Of a DNA stretch of 64,000 nucleotides, positions 34,993 to 44,475 are shown one piece after another. The position numbers were made by a program, and so were the translations under genes. A model generated the notes under the pieces. That model was not told the DNA's origin and ran no database searches. It saw only the letters and a program-made list of their open reading frames with translations. The DNA comes from Vandammella animalimorsus (GTDB lineage Bacteria; Pseudomonadota; Gammaproteobacteria; Burkholderiales; Burkholderiaceae_C), in NCBI RefSeq assembly GCF_002285285.1, contig NZ_NSJF01000002.1, positions 620,001 to 684,000 of the forward strand, given 5' to 3'. Every line of letters begins with the position of its first letter. The first letter of the stretch is position 1.

Positions 34993-35155
34993 GAGCCTGT
35001 TCAAAATCTCGGCGCGAGTGGACAAGAAGCGGTTTGGGGTGGGCTGCAAGGCGCAAAACGCAGCCATAGCTGGGGCTATGGCGAGGCTTTGCGGGCGCAG
35101 CAGAGCGCCCAAATCCGCTCTCTTGACCGCCGTGCAAAGATTTTGAACAGGCTCT
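34992..35155 (+). repeat. Dispersed palindromic repeat, family 2, copy A
   Basis: 164 bases bounded by a perfect 18-bp inverted repeat (agagcctgttcaaaatct at 34992-35009 and its complement at 35138-35155), with a second internal stem (gccatagc and ggctatggc around 35070). It begins on the last base of the preceding stop codon. Two diverged relatives lie at 46801 and 47489. It is non-coding and could fold into one long hairpin in RNA. Confidence 0.88.
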
Positions 35156-35257
35156 GAGAGCCTGCCCACCATCGCTGGGGATAACGCTTGCTCTCAGCAG
35201 GGCCGCGCCTTGCGGCAATGCCGCTACACTCGCCCTTTTGCCTGCAGCATCCTGCCC

Positions 35258-36217
35258 ATGTCCACCCAACTCGAAGCCCTCAAGCGCTGTACCACTGTGG
35301 TCGCCGATACGGGCGACTTCCACCAGATCCAGGCCTACCAGCCGCAAGACGCCACCACCAACCCATCGCTGATTCTCAAGGCCGTGCAAAAGCCCGAGTA
35401 CGCCGATCTGGTGGCCCAGGCGCTGTCACAAAGCCAGGGGCTGGATCTGGCCGAGCGCATGGATCGCCTGATCGTGCGCTTTGGCACGGAAATCCTGCAG
35501 CAGGTGCCTGGCCGCGTCTCCACCGAGGTCGATGCGCGCCTGAGCTTTGACGCCAACGCCACGCTCACGCGCGCCGAGCGCATCATCGAGCTGTATCGCG
35601 CCGCCGGCGTCGATACGGCGCGTGTGCTCATCAAAATCGCTGCCACTTGGGAAGGCATCCAGGCCGCGCGCGTGCTGGAGCAGCGCGGCATCGCCACCAA
35701 CCTGACGCTGCTGTTCTCTTTTGCTCAGGCCGTGGCCTGCGCCCAGGCCAAGGTACAGCTGATCTCCCCATTCGTGGGGCGCATCTACGACTGGTACAAG
35801 AAGCAGGCCGGCAGCGCCTGGGACGAGGCCGCCCACGCTGGCGCAAACGACCCCGGCGTGCAATCGGTGCGCCGCATCTTCGATTACTACAAGCACTTCG
35901 ACATCGACACCGAGATCATGGGCGCGAGCTTTCGCAACACCGGCCAGATCCTGGCGCTGGCCGGCTGCGACCTGCTGACCATCAGCCCCGAGCTGCTGGC
36001 GCAGCTGGCCGCCACGCCGACCGAGCCGAGCGGCCTGGCGCCACAGCTCGATGCGCAGCGCGCCAAGCAGCAACCGCAGCAGTTCGTGCGCTACGACGAG
36101 GCGCAGTTCCGCTACGCGCTCAACGAGGATGCGATGGCCACCGAGAAGCTGGCCGAGGGCATTCGCGCATTCGCCGCCGATGCCGTGCGGCTGGAACACA
36201 TCATGCAAGGCGCATGA
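35258..36217 (+). CDS. tal: Transaldolase
   Basis: 319 residues, class I TalB type. Motifs: [23 protein letters not shown] near the start, the Schiff-base lysine in [16 protein letters not shown], and [17 protein letters not shown] with GRIYDWYKK. It transfers dihydroxyacetone units between sugar phosphates in the pentose phosphate pathway. I chose the ATG at 35258; the upstream extension has no family match. It overlaps pgi by ATGA. Confidence 0.96.
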   Translation: MSTQLEALKRCTTVVADTGDFHQIQAYQPQDATTNPSLILKAVQKPEYADLVAQALSQSQGLDLAERMDRLIVRFGTEILQQVPGRVSTEVDARLSFDANATLTRAERIIELYRAAGVDTARVLIKIAATWEGIQAARVLEQRGIATNLTLLFSFAQAVACAQAKVQLISPFVGRIYDWYKKQAGSAWDEAAHAGANDPGVQSVRRIFDYYKHFDIDTEIMGASFRNTGQILALAGCDLLTISPELLAQLAATPTEPSGLAPQLDAQRAKQQPQQFVRYDEAQFRYALNEDAMATEKLAEGIRAFAADAVRLEHIMQGA

Positions 36218-37881
36218 GCGGCCCGCCCATGGGCACCGAGCAGCACATGTCGTCTTCTGTACCGCCGCCACCGCCGCCAAACACGCCGCGCTGTGACGCC
36301 GTGCCCGCATGGCAGGCGCTGCAGCGGCATTTTGAGCAGCAGGCGCGGCACTTCGATGTGCGCCAGGCCTTGCAGCAGGAGCCCGGGCGCTTTGCGCGCA
36401 TGGCGCTGCAGGCCCCGGGCGTGCAGGCCGATTTCTCGCGCAACCTGCTCGATGCCCAGGCCCAGGCGCTGCTGCTGGCGCTGGCGAAGCAGTGCCGGCT
36501 GGAAGAGTCGATCGAGGCGCTGTTTGGCGGCGCGGCGCTCAACACCACCGAGCAGCGCGCGGCCTGGCATGTGCTGCTGCGCTGCCCGGCCGATTACCCG
36601 GCCGAGCACCCGGCCATTGCCCAGGCGCTGGCGCAGATGCGCGCTTGCCAGCAGGCATTTCTGGATTTTGCCCAGCAGGTGCGCGCCGACGAGCGCATCA
36701 CCGACATCGTCAACATCGGCATAGGTGGCTCGGATCTGGGCCCGGCCGTGGTGGTGCAGGCGCTGCAGGCCTACCAGATGCCGGGCAAGCGCATCCATTT
36801 CGTCTCGAACATGGACGGCGATGACCTGGGCTGGACGCTGCGCGGACTCGATCCCGCGCGCACGCTGTTTTTGCTGGCCTCCAAATCGTTTGGCACGGCC
36901 GAGACCATCGTCAATGCGCATGTGGCGCGCGATTGGCTGCTGTCCGGCCATGGCTTGGCACCGGCAGGGCAGGGCAGCCCGGCTTCGTGGGATGCCTTGG
37001 CCGAGCCGCAGCGGCAGTTGGTGGCGCGGCACTTCGTGGCCATGACCAGCAATGCCCAGGCCGCCGCAGCCTTTGGCGTGCAAACCCTGTTCCCTTTTGC
37101 CGATTGGGTTGGCGGGCGCTTTTCGCTGTGGTCCAGCATCGGCCTGTCGGTGGCCATTGCCATTGGCGCTGAGCATTTTCACGCCCTGCTGGCTGGCGCG
37201 CACGCCATGGATCAGCACTTTCGCCACACGCCCTTTGAGGCCAACTTGCCCGTGCAGTTGGCCCTGCTGGACATTTGGTATGGCAACTTCCACGGCTTTG
37301 CCAGCCGCTGCATTGCGCCCTACAGCCATGGCCTGCGCCGCTTGCCGGCGTATCTGCAGCAGCTGGAAATGGAGAGCAATGGCAAGGGCTGCGACTGGGC
37401 CGGCCAGCCGCTGCCACTGAGCACGGCGCCCGTGGTCTGGGGCGAGGCGGGCACGAACTGCCAGCATGCATTTTTCCAGCTGATCCACCAGGGGCGCCAA
37501 ATCGTGCCGGTGGAGTTCATCGTGCTGCGGGAAAAAGGCCTGGGCAGCCTGGCCCAGCATCGCGCGCTGCAGGCCAATGCGCTGGCCCAGGCCCAGGCGC
37601 TGACCGTGGGCAAGCACGACGGCCCGGCGCATGGCCACTGCCCTGGCAACCGCCCCAGCACCATGCTGGTGCTGCAGCGGCTTGACCCTTTCTCCGTCGG
37701 GGCGCTGATTGCGCTGTACGAGCACCGCACCTTCGCCGCTGGTCGCCTGTGGGGCATCAACAGCTTTGACCAATGGGGGGTGGAGCTGGGCAAGGGCTTG
37801 GCCAAGCAAATTCTGGCCAGCCAGGAGTCCGGCGGCAGCGAGTCCGCGGAGGCGGACGGCGTGCTGGCCTGGCTGCGATGA
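36214..37881 (+). CDS. pgi: Glucose-6-phosphate isomerase
   Basis: 555 residues. The family motifs [55 protein letters not shown] and [16 protein letters not shown] are complete, covering the active-site Glu, His and Lys. It interconverts glucose-6-P and fructose-6-P. The ATG at 36214 overlaps the tal stop; another ATG at 36247 ([11 protein letters not shown]) would drop 11 residues and may be the real start. The tal-pgi pair links the pentose pathway and gluconeogenesis. Confidence 0.95.
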   Translation: MSGPPMGTEQHMSSSVPPPPPPNTPRCDAVPAWQALQRHFEQQARHFDVRQALQQEPGRFARMALQAPGVQADFSRNLLDAQAQALLLALAKQCRLEESIEALFGGAALNTTEQRAAWHVLLRCPADYPAEHPAIAQALAQMRACQQAFLDFAQQVRADERITDIVNIGIGGSDLGPAVVVQALQAYQMPGKRIHFVSNMDGDDLGWTLRGLDPARTLFLLASKSFGTAETIVNAHVARDWLLSGHGLAPAGQGSPASWDALAEPQRQLVARHFVAMTSNAQAAAAFGVQTLFPFADWVGGRFSLWSSIGLSVAIAIGAEHFHALLAGAHAMDQHFRHTPFEANLPVQLALLDIWYGNFHGFASRCIAPYSHGLRRLPAYLQQLEMESNGKGCDWAGQPLPLSTAPVVWGEAGTNCQHAFFQLIHQGRQIVPVEFIVLREKGLGSLAQHRALQANALAQAQALTVGKHDGPAHGHCPGNRPSTMLVLQRLDPFSVGALIALYEHRTFAAGRLWGINSFDQWGVELGKGLAKQILASQESGGSESAEADGVLAWLR

Positions 37882-37983
37882 GTGCCTGTGCAAAGCCTGA
37901 ACCCAAAGCGCCGCGCGGGCCGCGTGCGCGCAGACCATCCCCAGTGTGTTCCAACTGCCATTCTGAAATTTCCTGCCCTGACC

Positions 37984-39018
37984 ATGACCCTGCCTGAAAC
38001 CGACCGTGCCGCCGCGCCTCAGCCTTTCGATGCCCAGCGCGCCCTGCACATGGGGCGTCAGGCGATACAGATTGAGGTTGAGCAGCTGCAGGCCCTGCAT
38101 TCCCGCTTGGGCCAGGCCTTTGCGCAGGCTGTGCAGATGATTTTGCAAAGCCCGGCGCGGGTGGTCGTCACTGGCATGGGCAAAAGCGGCCACGTGGGCC
38201 GCAAGATTGCCGCCACACTGGCCTCCACCGGCACGCCAGCGTTCTTCCTGCATCCGGCCGAGGCCAGCCACGGCGATCTGGGCATGGTGACGGCCGCCGA
38301 TGTGGTGCTGGCCCTGTCCAACAGCGGCGAGAGCGAGGAGCTGGTCAACATCCTGCCTGTCATTCGTCGCTTGGGCGCACACATCATTGCCATGACTGGC
38401 CGCCCGCAATCGGCCCTGGGCCGGCATGCCGACGTGGTACTGGATACCCAGGTGGCGCAAGAGGCCGATCCGCTCAACCTCGCGCCCACGGCCAGTACCA
38501 CCGTGCAGCTGGCCCTGGGCGATGCGCTGGCCGTGGCCGTGCTTGACGCGCGCGGCTTTCGCGCCGAGGACTTCGCCCGCTCGCACCCAGGCGGCGCGCT
38601 GGGTCGGCGTCTGCTCACGCGTGTGCGCGACGTCATGCGCAGCGGCGGCGCCGTACCGCGCGTTGGCGCGCAGGCCGGCTTTGCCGAGCTGGTGCACGAA
38701 ATTTCCGCCAAGGGCCTGGGCATGACCGCCGTCATTGCCGACGGCAGTGACGGCCAGGCCGCGCCGGGCCAGGTGCTGGGCATCTACACCGATGGCGACC
38801 TGCGCCGCCACATCGAGGCCGGGTTGGACTTGCGCGCCAGCACCGCCGCTGAGCTGATGCACGCGCGGCCGCGCAGCATCGGCCCCCAGGCCCTGGCTGC
38901 CCAGGCGGCGCAGATGATGGAGGAACACCGCATCACCAGCTTGCTGGTGGTGGACGAGGCCGGCATGCTCATCGGCGCCCTGCACGTGGGCGACCTGATG
39001 CGCGCCAAGGTCATTTGA
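37984..39018 (+). CDS. kdsD: D-arabinose-5-phosphate isomerase KdsD
   Basis: 344 residues. An SIS domain (about 35-180) with VTGMGKSGHVGRKIAATLAS, HPAEASHGDLGM and LSNSGESEELVNILP is followed by two CBS domains (about 215-340). The order SIS-CBS-CBS and length are those of KdsD/KpsF. It makes arabinose-5-P for Kdo synthesis in LPS. The start at 37984 matches family N-termini; the frame back to 37882 overlaps nothing but has no motif. kdsC follows at once. Confidence 0.95.
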   Translation: MTLPETDRAAAPQPFDAQRALHMGRQAIQIEVEQLQALHSRLGQAFAQAVQMILQSPARVVVTGMGKSGHVGRKIAATLASTGTPAFFLHPAEASHGDLGMVTAADVVLALSNSGESEELVNILPVIRRLGAHIIAMTGRPQSALGRHADVVLDTQVAQEADPLNLAPTASTTVQLALGDALAVAVLDARGFRAEDFARSHPGGALGRRLLTRVRDVMRSGGAVPRVGAQAGFAELVHEISAKGLGMTAVIADGSDGQAAPGQVLGIYTDGDLRRHIEAGLDLRASTAAELMHARPRSIGPQALAAQAAQMMEEHRITSLLVVDEAGMLIGALHVGDLMRAKVI

Positions 39019-39068
39019 GATTGCCCGTCTGCGCCCTGGGCGCAGACCCTGTTGTGGATGGAGCTGCC

Positions 39069-39632
39069 ATGCCTGCGATTGCCATTGCACCGCGTTTTGC
39101 GCACAGTCTGCTGGTGCAGGCCGAGCCGGTGCGCCTGCTGTTTCTCGACGTCGATGGCGTGCTCACCGATGGCGGGCTTTACTACGGCCCTGAGGGTGAG
39201 CAACTCAAGCGCTTTCACACCCTGGACGGTCACGGCATCAAGCTGCTGGCCCAGGTCGGCATCGAGGTGGCCGTCATCACCGGCCGCGACAGCGCCGCGC
39301 TGCGCCTGCGGTTGCAAGCGCTGGGGGTGCGGCATGCGGTGTACGGCACGGAGCACAAGCTGCCCGCGGCCGAGCAGCTGCTGCACAGCCTGGGCCTGGG
39401 CTGGGCGCAGGTGGCGGCCATGGGCGATGATTGGCCCGATCTGCCCGTGCTCAGCCGCTGCGCCCTGGCCTGCGCGCCCCCGGGCGCGCATGAAGAGGTC
39501 AAGGCCTTGGCCCACTACACTACCCAGGCGGCGGGCGGGCAGGGCGCAGTGCGTGAGCTGTGCGACCTGCTGCTGACGGCCGGCGGCCACTATGGCGCGC
39601 TGCTGCAGCAGGCCATGGGCAACCCGGCCTGA
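39069..39632 (+). CDS. kdsC: 3-deoxy-D-manno-octulosonate 8-phosphate phosphatase KdsC
   Basis: 187 residues, HAD superfamily type C0. Motif I LLFLDVDGVLTDGGLYY, motif II VITGRDSAAL, and motif III MGDDWPDLPVL are intact. It dephosphorylates Kdo-8-P. The ATG at 39069 is chosen over the TTG at 39015, which would add 18 unmatched residues. It stands between kdsD and lptC, the standard LPS cluster order. Confidence 0.95.
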   Translation: MPAIAIAPRFAHSLLVQAEPVRLLFLDVDGVLTDGGLYYGPEGEQLKRFHTLDGHGIKLLAQVGIEVAVITGRDSAALRLRLQALGVRHAVYGTEHKLPAAEQLLHSLGLGWAQVAAMGDDWPDLPVLSRCALACAPPGAHEEVKALAHYTTQAAGGQGAVRELCDLLLTAGGHYGALLQQAMGNPA

Positions 39633-39667
39633 GCAGGGCCGCCGCAACGCAGCGAGGACACCGCGCC

Positions 39668-40318
39668 ATGCCCCAGCAAAACCAACACAAGGCCAAACGC
39701 AGCCTGCGCTACCGGCTGGACAAGCTTTCCATCTACAGCCCCATGCTGGCCATGGGCCTGCTGGCCCTGGGCAGCTACTGGCTGGTGCGCAATGCGCCGC
39801 AGCCCGAAGTGTTCGAGGCCGTAGAGCTGCCGCAGGACGAGCCGGACTACCAAATGCGCGATTTTGTCGTGCGCAACTACACACCCGATGGGCAGCTGAC
39901 GCTGGAGCTCTTCGGCCAGCAGGGGCGCCATTACCCCAATGAAGACACATTGCAGGTCGATGCAATGCGCCTGCGGGCTGTGACCGAATCGGGCGATATC
40001 GTCACAGCCACCGCCGATACCGGCACCAGCACCCACACGCGCGATCAGCAGCGCCTGCATGTGCGCTTGCAGGGCAATGCCGTAGTCGTGCAGCATGCCA
40101 GCGCTGGTAGCCCTCGCATGGAGTTCCGTGGCGAGGAGCTGCAGCTCTGGCCCGACGCACAGCGCGTGCGCAGTACGCAGCCGGTGCTGTTGCTGCGCGG
40201 CCAGGACCGCCTCAGCGGTGAGCGCCTGGACTACGACAGAAAGCAGCGCATTACCGAGCTGCAAGGCCGCGTGCGCGGCGTGCTGCAGCCCGAGACAGCG
40301 GCGCGGGCGCGGCCCTGA
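39668..40318 (+). CDS. lptC: LPS export protein LptC
   Basis: 216 residues. One N-terminal membrane helix (YSPMLAMGLLALGSYWLV) and a periplasmic beta-jellyroll (about 60-205) with PDYQMRDFVVRNYTPDGQL and GDIVTATADTGTST, as in LptC. It passes LPS from the LptBFG pump to LptA. The ATG at 39668 is chosen; the upstream frame lies inside kdsC. The usual next genes lptA and lptB do not follow here. Confidence 0.9.
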   Translation: MPQQNQHKAKRSLRYRLDKLSIYSPMLAMGLLALGSYWLVRNAPQPEVFEAVELPQDEPDYQMRDFVVRNYTPDGQLTLELFGQQGRHYPNEDTLQVDAMRLRAVTESGDIVTATADTGTSTHTRDQQRLHVRLQGNAVVVQHASAGSPRMEFRGEELQLWPDAQRVRSTQPVLLLRGQDRLSGERLDYDRKQRITELQGRVRGVLQPETAARARP

Positions 40319-40400
40319 GAGCGATCTGGGTTCGGCACAGAGATCGCGCGCAGGTTCTGCCGCTACCTCCACCACCACCGCATTGGCAGGAATCTTGCTC

Positions 40401-41228
40401 ATGACATATGCCCAATCCCCTTCAACTGCCAGCAAAGCCGTGGCCACACAGCCGGCGCGACTGGTCTTCATCACTGGCGCTTCCAGCGGCCTGGGCCAGG
40501 CCCTGGCCGAGCACTATGCGCGCCGAGGCTGGCGGCTGGCCCTGGTGGCGCGGCGGCTGGAGCTGATGCAGCAGTGGCGCGCGCGCCTGCAACTGTCCGA
40601 GGCCGACTGCGCGCTGTATGCGGCCGATGTGTCCGAGCCCGAGCAAATCCGCGCCGTCGCGCAGCAATGCCTGCAGCAGCAGGGCCTGCCCGACGTGGTC
40701 ATCGCCAGCGCCGGCATCAGCCACGGCATCGACACCGCCGATTGGGATGACCTGGCGCACATGCAGGCCATCTGGGAGACCAACAACCGCGGCCTGGCCG
40801 CAACTTTCATCCCCTTTATCACGCCCATGCGCCAGCGCCGCAGCGGCACGCTGGTGGGCATTGCCAGCGTGGCTGGCGTGCGCGGCCTGCCTGGCCACGC
40901 CGGCTACAGCGCCAGCAAGGCCGGCGTGATCGCCTATTGCGAGAGCTTGCGCGGTGATCTGCGCGGCAGCGGCGTGCGCGTGGTGACCATCAGCCCAGGC
41001 TTTGTCGATACGGCCATGACGGCGGGAAATCCGTTTTCGATGCCGTTTCTGATGAGCGCGCCAGACTTTGCCGCCCGTGCCTATGAGGCGATTGAAAAGC
41101 AGCAAAGCTCGGTCGTCATCCCCTGGCAAATGGGCTGGGTGGCGCGCCTGCTGCGCCGCCTGCCCGATGCCGTCTTCGACTATGCTTTGGCCGGGCGGGG
41201 GCGCAAGCCGCGCAAGAAGCCGCAGTGA
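40401..41228 (+). CDS. Short-chain dehydrogenase/reductase (SDR) family oxidoreductase
   Basis: 275 residues. Classical SDR: cofactor loop ITGASSGLGQALAEHYA, ASAGIS at the NAG position, and the catalytic S-Y-K set in IASVAGVRGLPGHAGYSASKAG. The basic residues after the glycine loop (RRLELM) favour NADP(H). The substrate is unknown. The ATG at 40401 has an AGGA site upstream. It may be co-transcribed with lptC. Confidence 0.9.
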   Translation: MTYAQSPSTASKAVATQPARLVFITGASSGLGQALAEHYARRGWRLALVARRLELMQQWRARLQLSEADCALYAADVSEPEQIRAVAQQCLQQQGLPDVVIASAGISHGIDTADWDDLAHMQAIWETNNRGLAATFIPFITPMRQRRSGTLVGIASVAGVRGLPGHAGYSASKAGVIAYCESLRGDLRGSGVRVVTISPGFVDTAMTAGNPFSMPFLMSAPDFAARAYEAIEKQQSSVVIPWQMGWVARLLRRLPDAVFDYALAGRGRKPRKKPQ

Positions 41229-41291
41229 TCGTTGCCTTGATTTGATGCAACAGCGGCGCACCGGCAAGGGCAGAACAACAAGGAGGTGCAA

Positions 41292-42530
41292 GTGGGCAAC
41301 AGCGTCATCGTATTGGGCGCGGGCATGGTCGGGGTTTGCACCGCCGTGCAATTGGCGCGGCGCGGCGATGCGGTTGTGCTGCTCGACCGTCAGCGGCCTG
41401 GGCGCGAGACATCCTACGGCAATGCCGGTCTGATCCAGCGCGAGGCGGTCGAGCCCTACGGCTTTCCGCAGGGCCTGCTGCCCATCGCCCGGGCTGCGCT
41501 GCAGCGGGGCATCGATGTGCGCTACGACTGGACGGCCCTGCCTGGCCTGGCAGGGCGGCTGGCGCAGTACTGGCGCAACTCCACGCCGCAGCGCTATGCC
41601 GCCATCGTGCGCGACTTTGGCCGCTTGATCGAACACGCGCTGCACGAGCACGCCGCGCTGCTGGCCGAGGCCGGCGGCCAGGAGCTGGTGCAGCAAAGCG
41701 GCTGGATCAAAGCGATGCGCGATGAGCGGGCGCTGGCGCTGCTGCAGGCCTATGCCAGGCAGCTTGAGCGCGAATGGGGCGTGCAATCCACGCCGCTGGA
41801 TCGCGCCGCGCTGCAGGCTTTGGAGCCTGGGTTGCAAGGCGGCTTTGCTGGCGGGCTGCACTGGACACAGCCTTGGGCTGTGCGCGATCCAGGGGCGCTG
41901 GTGCAGCGCTATGCGCAGTATTTCGAGCGCCTGGGCGGGCGCATCCTGCAGGGCGATGCCGCCAGCCTGCAGCCACAGGGCGCGGGCTGGGCGGTGCAGA
42001 CGGCGCAAGGGCGCATCGATGCGCAGCAGGCCGTGATCGCGCTGGGCCCCTGGGCCGAGCCGCTGACACGGCGGCTGGGCTATCGCCTGCCGCTGTTCAT
42101 CAAGCGTGGCTACCACCGTCATTACCGCAGCCAGGCCTTGCAGCGCCCGGTGCTCGACGCCGACCACGGCTACATGCTGGTGCCCATGCAGCAGGGCTTG
42201 CGCCTGACCACGGGGGCCGAGTTCGCGCGGCTCGACTCCCCGGCCACGCCGGTGCAGTTGTTCAAGGCCGAGCAGGTGGCGCGCAGCGTGGTGGCGCTGG
42301 GCGAGCCGGTGGAGGCCCAGCCCTGGATGGGCTCGCGCCCCTGCACGGTGGACATGAAGCCCATCGTCGGCGCTGCGCCGCGCCATCCGGGGCTGTGGTT
42401 CCACTTCGGCCATGCGCACCAGGGCTTTACGCTGGGCCCGGTCACGGCCCAACTGCTGGCGCAGCTGACGCACGGTGAAGCCCCGCTGGTCGATCCAGCA
42501 CCTTACAGCCCGCAGCGTTTTCGCGGTTGA
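41292..42530 (+). CDS. FAD-dependent D-amino-acid dehydrogenase-like oxidoreductase (DadA family)
   Basis: 412 residues. Rossmann FAD site VIVLGAGMVGVCTAVQLARRG, the DadA-like RPGRETSYGNAGLIQ segment, and the C-terminal FHFGHAHQGFTLGP. A strong AAGGAGG ribosome site at 41280-41286 points to the GTG at 41292; the GTG at 41286 overlaps that site and cannot be used. Likely oxidises a D-amino acid or related amine at the membrane, passing electrons to the respiratory chain. It converges on an aminotransferase gene, which suggests amino acid catabolism. Confidence 0.87.
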   Translation: MGNSVIVLGAGMVGVCTAVQLARRGDAVVLLDRQRPGRETSYGNAGLIQREAVEPYGFPQGLLPIARAALQRGIDVRYDWTALPGLAGRLAQYWRNSTPQRYAAIVRDFGRLIEHALHEHAALLAEAGGQELVQQSGWIKAMRDERALALLQAYARQLEREWGVQSTPLDRAALQALEPGLQGGFAGGLHWTQPWAVRDPGALVQRYAQYFERLGGRILQGDAASLQPQGAGWAVQTAQGRIDAQQAVIALGPWAEPLTRRLGYRLPLFIKRGYHRHYRSQALQRPVLDADHGYMLVPMQQGLRLTTGAEFARLDSPATPVQLFKAEQVARSVVALGEPVEAQPWMGSRPCTVDMKPIVGAAPRHPGLWFHFGHAHQGFTLGPVTAQLLAQLTHGEAPLVDPAPYSPQRFRG

Positions 42531-42550
42531 TGGCCGGCCCCCCTTTGGGG

Positions 42551-42716
42551 GCTAGGGCTTGTTGAGATTGAGTGCTGCGGCGGTGTTTTCGGTCGAGAAG
42601 CCGCAACTGCTGCGTTGAAAACGCTTGCAAGGTGTCCAGGCCTTACAAGCGTTTTTGCCTTGCATTTGCGACTTTTGCCTCGAAAAACCGCTGCACAAAC
42701 CCATTCTCAACGCCCC
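42551..42716 (+). repeat. Dispersed palindromic repeat, family 1, copy B
   Basis: About 166 bases between two convergent genes, starting 20 bases after the DadA-like stop. It matches copy A (28958-29110) in inverted orientation along its length; shared blocks include ttgttgagattgagtg, cgcttgcaaggtgt and gcgtttttgccttgcat. Ends are approximately inverted (ttgagattgag and cattctcaac). Confidence 0.8.
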
Positions 42717-42745
42717 CTTGCGCTGTGGCGAGAGGCGGGGGGCGC

Positions 42746-44293
42746 TCAAGAAGTGGCGACAAGCCGACTTTGTAGCGTGGCATTGCTGCCGGCCCTGGTG
42801 TAGGGGCGCTCAGGAGCAATGCGCGGGCCCTCCTGCAAGGCGCGCTGCACCAGCTGCAGCAGCAGCTCAAGCTCCTGCGCATCCAGCCCGAAATGCGGCG
42901 TGAAGCGCAGGGCGTTTTCGCCGCCGTGGATCACGCCCAGGCCATGTTGGCGCAGCCACTGCTCAATGCTGTCCTGGCCGTAGCTTTTGAACTCTGGTGA
43001 AAGCTCGCAAGAGAACAGCAGGCCCGTGCCCTGAACCTGGACGATGGCCCCGCCCAGTTTGGCCTGCAGGGCTTGCAAGCGGGACACGGCTTCGATGCCT
43101 CGGCGGCGGATATTCTCGCGCAACGCTGGCGTCATGGCCTCCAGCACAGCGCAAGCCACATCCAGCGCGCGCGGGTTGGCCGTCATGGTGTTGCCGTACA
43201 GGCCGCGCTGGTAAATGGCGGCGGCTCGCTCGCCTACGGCCAGCACCGACAGCGGGTACTGGCCGGCGTTCAGGGCCTTGGAGTAGGCTTCCATGTCGGG
43301 CGGGGCAATGCCTTCAAAGCCCGGGTAGTCGATCAGGGAGAGATAGCCCGTGGCGCGCAGTCCGGCCTGGATGGAGTCCACCAGCAACAGCGCGCCGTGC
43401 GCTGCGGTCAGCGTGCGCGCCCGGTCGTAGAAGGCGCGCGGCACGGCTCGGCCGGGGTTGCCCTCTCCCATCACGGGCTCCATGAACATGGCCTCGATGA
43501 ACCAGCCCTGGGCTTCGGCTTGGGCAAAGACGGCTTCGAGGGCAGCCACGTCGTAAGGCGCCACGGTCAGCACCGAGTCCTCGCCACGGTAGCTGGCCAG
43601 ATGCTGGATATAGGCCTGGCGGCTGGAATCGGAATACAGCGCAGGCCGCTCGGTGCGGCCGTGGAAGGCGCCCTTGACCACCAGGCGCTTGATGGCCTTG
43701 CCAGCATGGCGTGCGCCCGGGTCGGTCTGGTGCTTGGCGTTGATGTCGACGATGCGCGAAGCCAGTGACACGGCTTCGGAGCCGGAGTTCAGGCACATGA
43801 AGTGGCTGTAAGGGCAGGCCCCGGCGCGTTGGCCCACTTCGCGGCGCATGGCGCGCACAAAGCGCAATTGACTGAGGCTGGGCGTCATGATGTTGGCCAT
43901 GACCTGGGGCCTGGCCATGGAGTCCAACACGGCCTGCGGACTGTGGCCCAGGCCCAGCATGCCGTAGCCACCGCAATCCAGCAGCACAGCCCCCTTGAGC
44001 GTGACCAGCCAGGGCCCGCGCGCGGCAATGGCCACGTAGGGGTTGACAGCATCGCCTGCGTAGAAGTTGAGGAAGCCGGCCTGGATGCGGCGCAGCTGCT
44101 CGGCTTCGTCGAGCTGCAACAGCTCTGGAAACTCTGCCGCGATGTGGGCATAGGCAGATGCGGCTTCGGCGATGGCCTCGGCCAGCTCGGGATGGTTGGC
44201 GGCCATGCGCTCGATGCAGTCATCGGGCAGGCCTATCGTACTGGCCAGGCCATGGGCGCGCAGCGGCGCCAGGGTGTGCAGCAGGATCGTCAT
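42746..44293 (-). CDS. Class III pyridoxal-phosphate aminotransferase
   Basis: 515 residues. PLP-enzyme features: LDCGGYGMLGLGHSPQAV near the N-terminus, NSGSEAVSLASRI (phosphate loop), KGAFHGRTE, LLLVDSIQAGLRATGY (the Asp that binds the pyridine N), and the PLP lysine in YSKALNAGQYPLSV. The N-terminal ~100 residues are longer than in acetylornithine transaminases. The ATG at 44293 has a GAGGAG-like site (gcgaggagcacgcc). Substrate unknown; the divergent Lrp-type regulator suggests control by an amino acid. Confidence 0.85.
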   Translation of the reverse strand: MTILLHTLAPLRAHGLASTIGLPDDCIERMAANHPELAEAIAEAASAYAHIAAEFPELLQLDEAEQLRRIQAGFLNFYAGDAVNPYVAIAARGPWLVTLKGAVLLDCGGYGMLGLGHSPQAVLDSMARPQVMANIMTPSLSQLRFVRAMRREVGQRAGACPYSHFMCLNSGSEAVSLASRIVDINAKHQTDPGARHAGKAIKRLVVKGAFHGRTERPALYSDSSRQAYIQHLASYRGEDSVLTVAPYDVAALEAVFAQAEAQGWFIEAMFMEPVMGEGNPGRAVPRAFYDRARTLTAAHGALLLVDSIQAGLRATGYLSLIDYPGFEGIAPPDMEAYSKALNAGQYPLSVLAVGERAAAIYQRGLYGNTMTANPRALDVACAVLEAMTPALRENIRRRGIEAVSRLQALQAKLGGAIVQVQGTGLLFSCELSPEFKSYGQDSIEQWLRQHGLGVIHGGENALRFTPHFGLDAQELELLLQLVQRALQEGPRIAPERPYTRAGSNATLQSRLVATS

Positions 44294-44403
44294 GGCGTGC
44301 TCCTCGCAAAGTCGATGGGGGAGGGGGCGTCGCACAGGCCGTAGCTTGGGGCGTGCGTTTGCCTGCCTGACATTTTCCAAATCAAATCGTCGTTTTCAAC
44401 CCA

Positions 44404-44440
44404 TTCTTCCGACGAAAAACATGGATTTTTCGTCAGAATA
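44404..44440. promoter_or_regulatory. Palindromic operator candidate for the adjacent Lrp/AsnC regulator
   Basis: gacgaaaaa (44411-44419) and tttttcgtc (44426-44434) form a perfect 9-bp inverted repeat with a 6-base centre, and the similarity extends outward (ttcttcc and gaataa). Further half-site-like copies lie nearby (cgtcgttttc near 44388 and tgtcgaaat near 44453). It sits in the AT-rich 182-base gap between divergent aminotransferase and regulator genes. The shape fits Lrp-type sites; binding is inferred. Confidence 0.6.
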
Positions 44441-44475
44441 ACGAGATTTTGATGTCGAAATGATCGGGGCAAGCC

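Noticed and set aside
36112-39090. A 992-codon open frame on the minus strand
   Set aside because: It is antisense to tal, pgi, kdsD and kdsC, which have clear family motifs. Long empty frames opposite genes are expected at this GC content; its translation is low complexity with no motif.
42625-42903. A 92-codon plus-strand frame after the DadA-like gene
   Set aside because: It lies in the family 1 repeat and then antisense to the aminotransferase gene.
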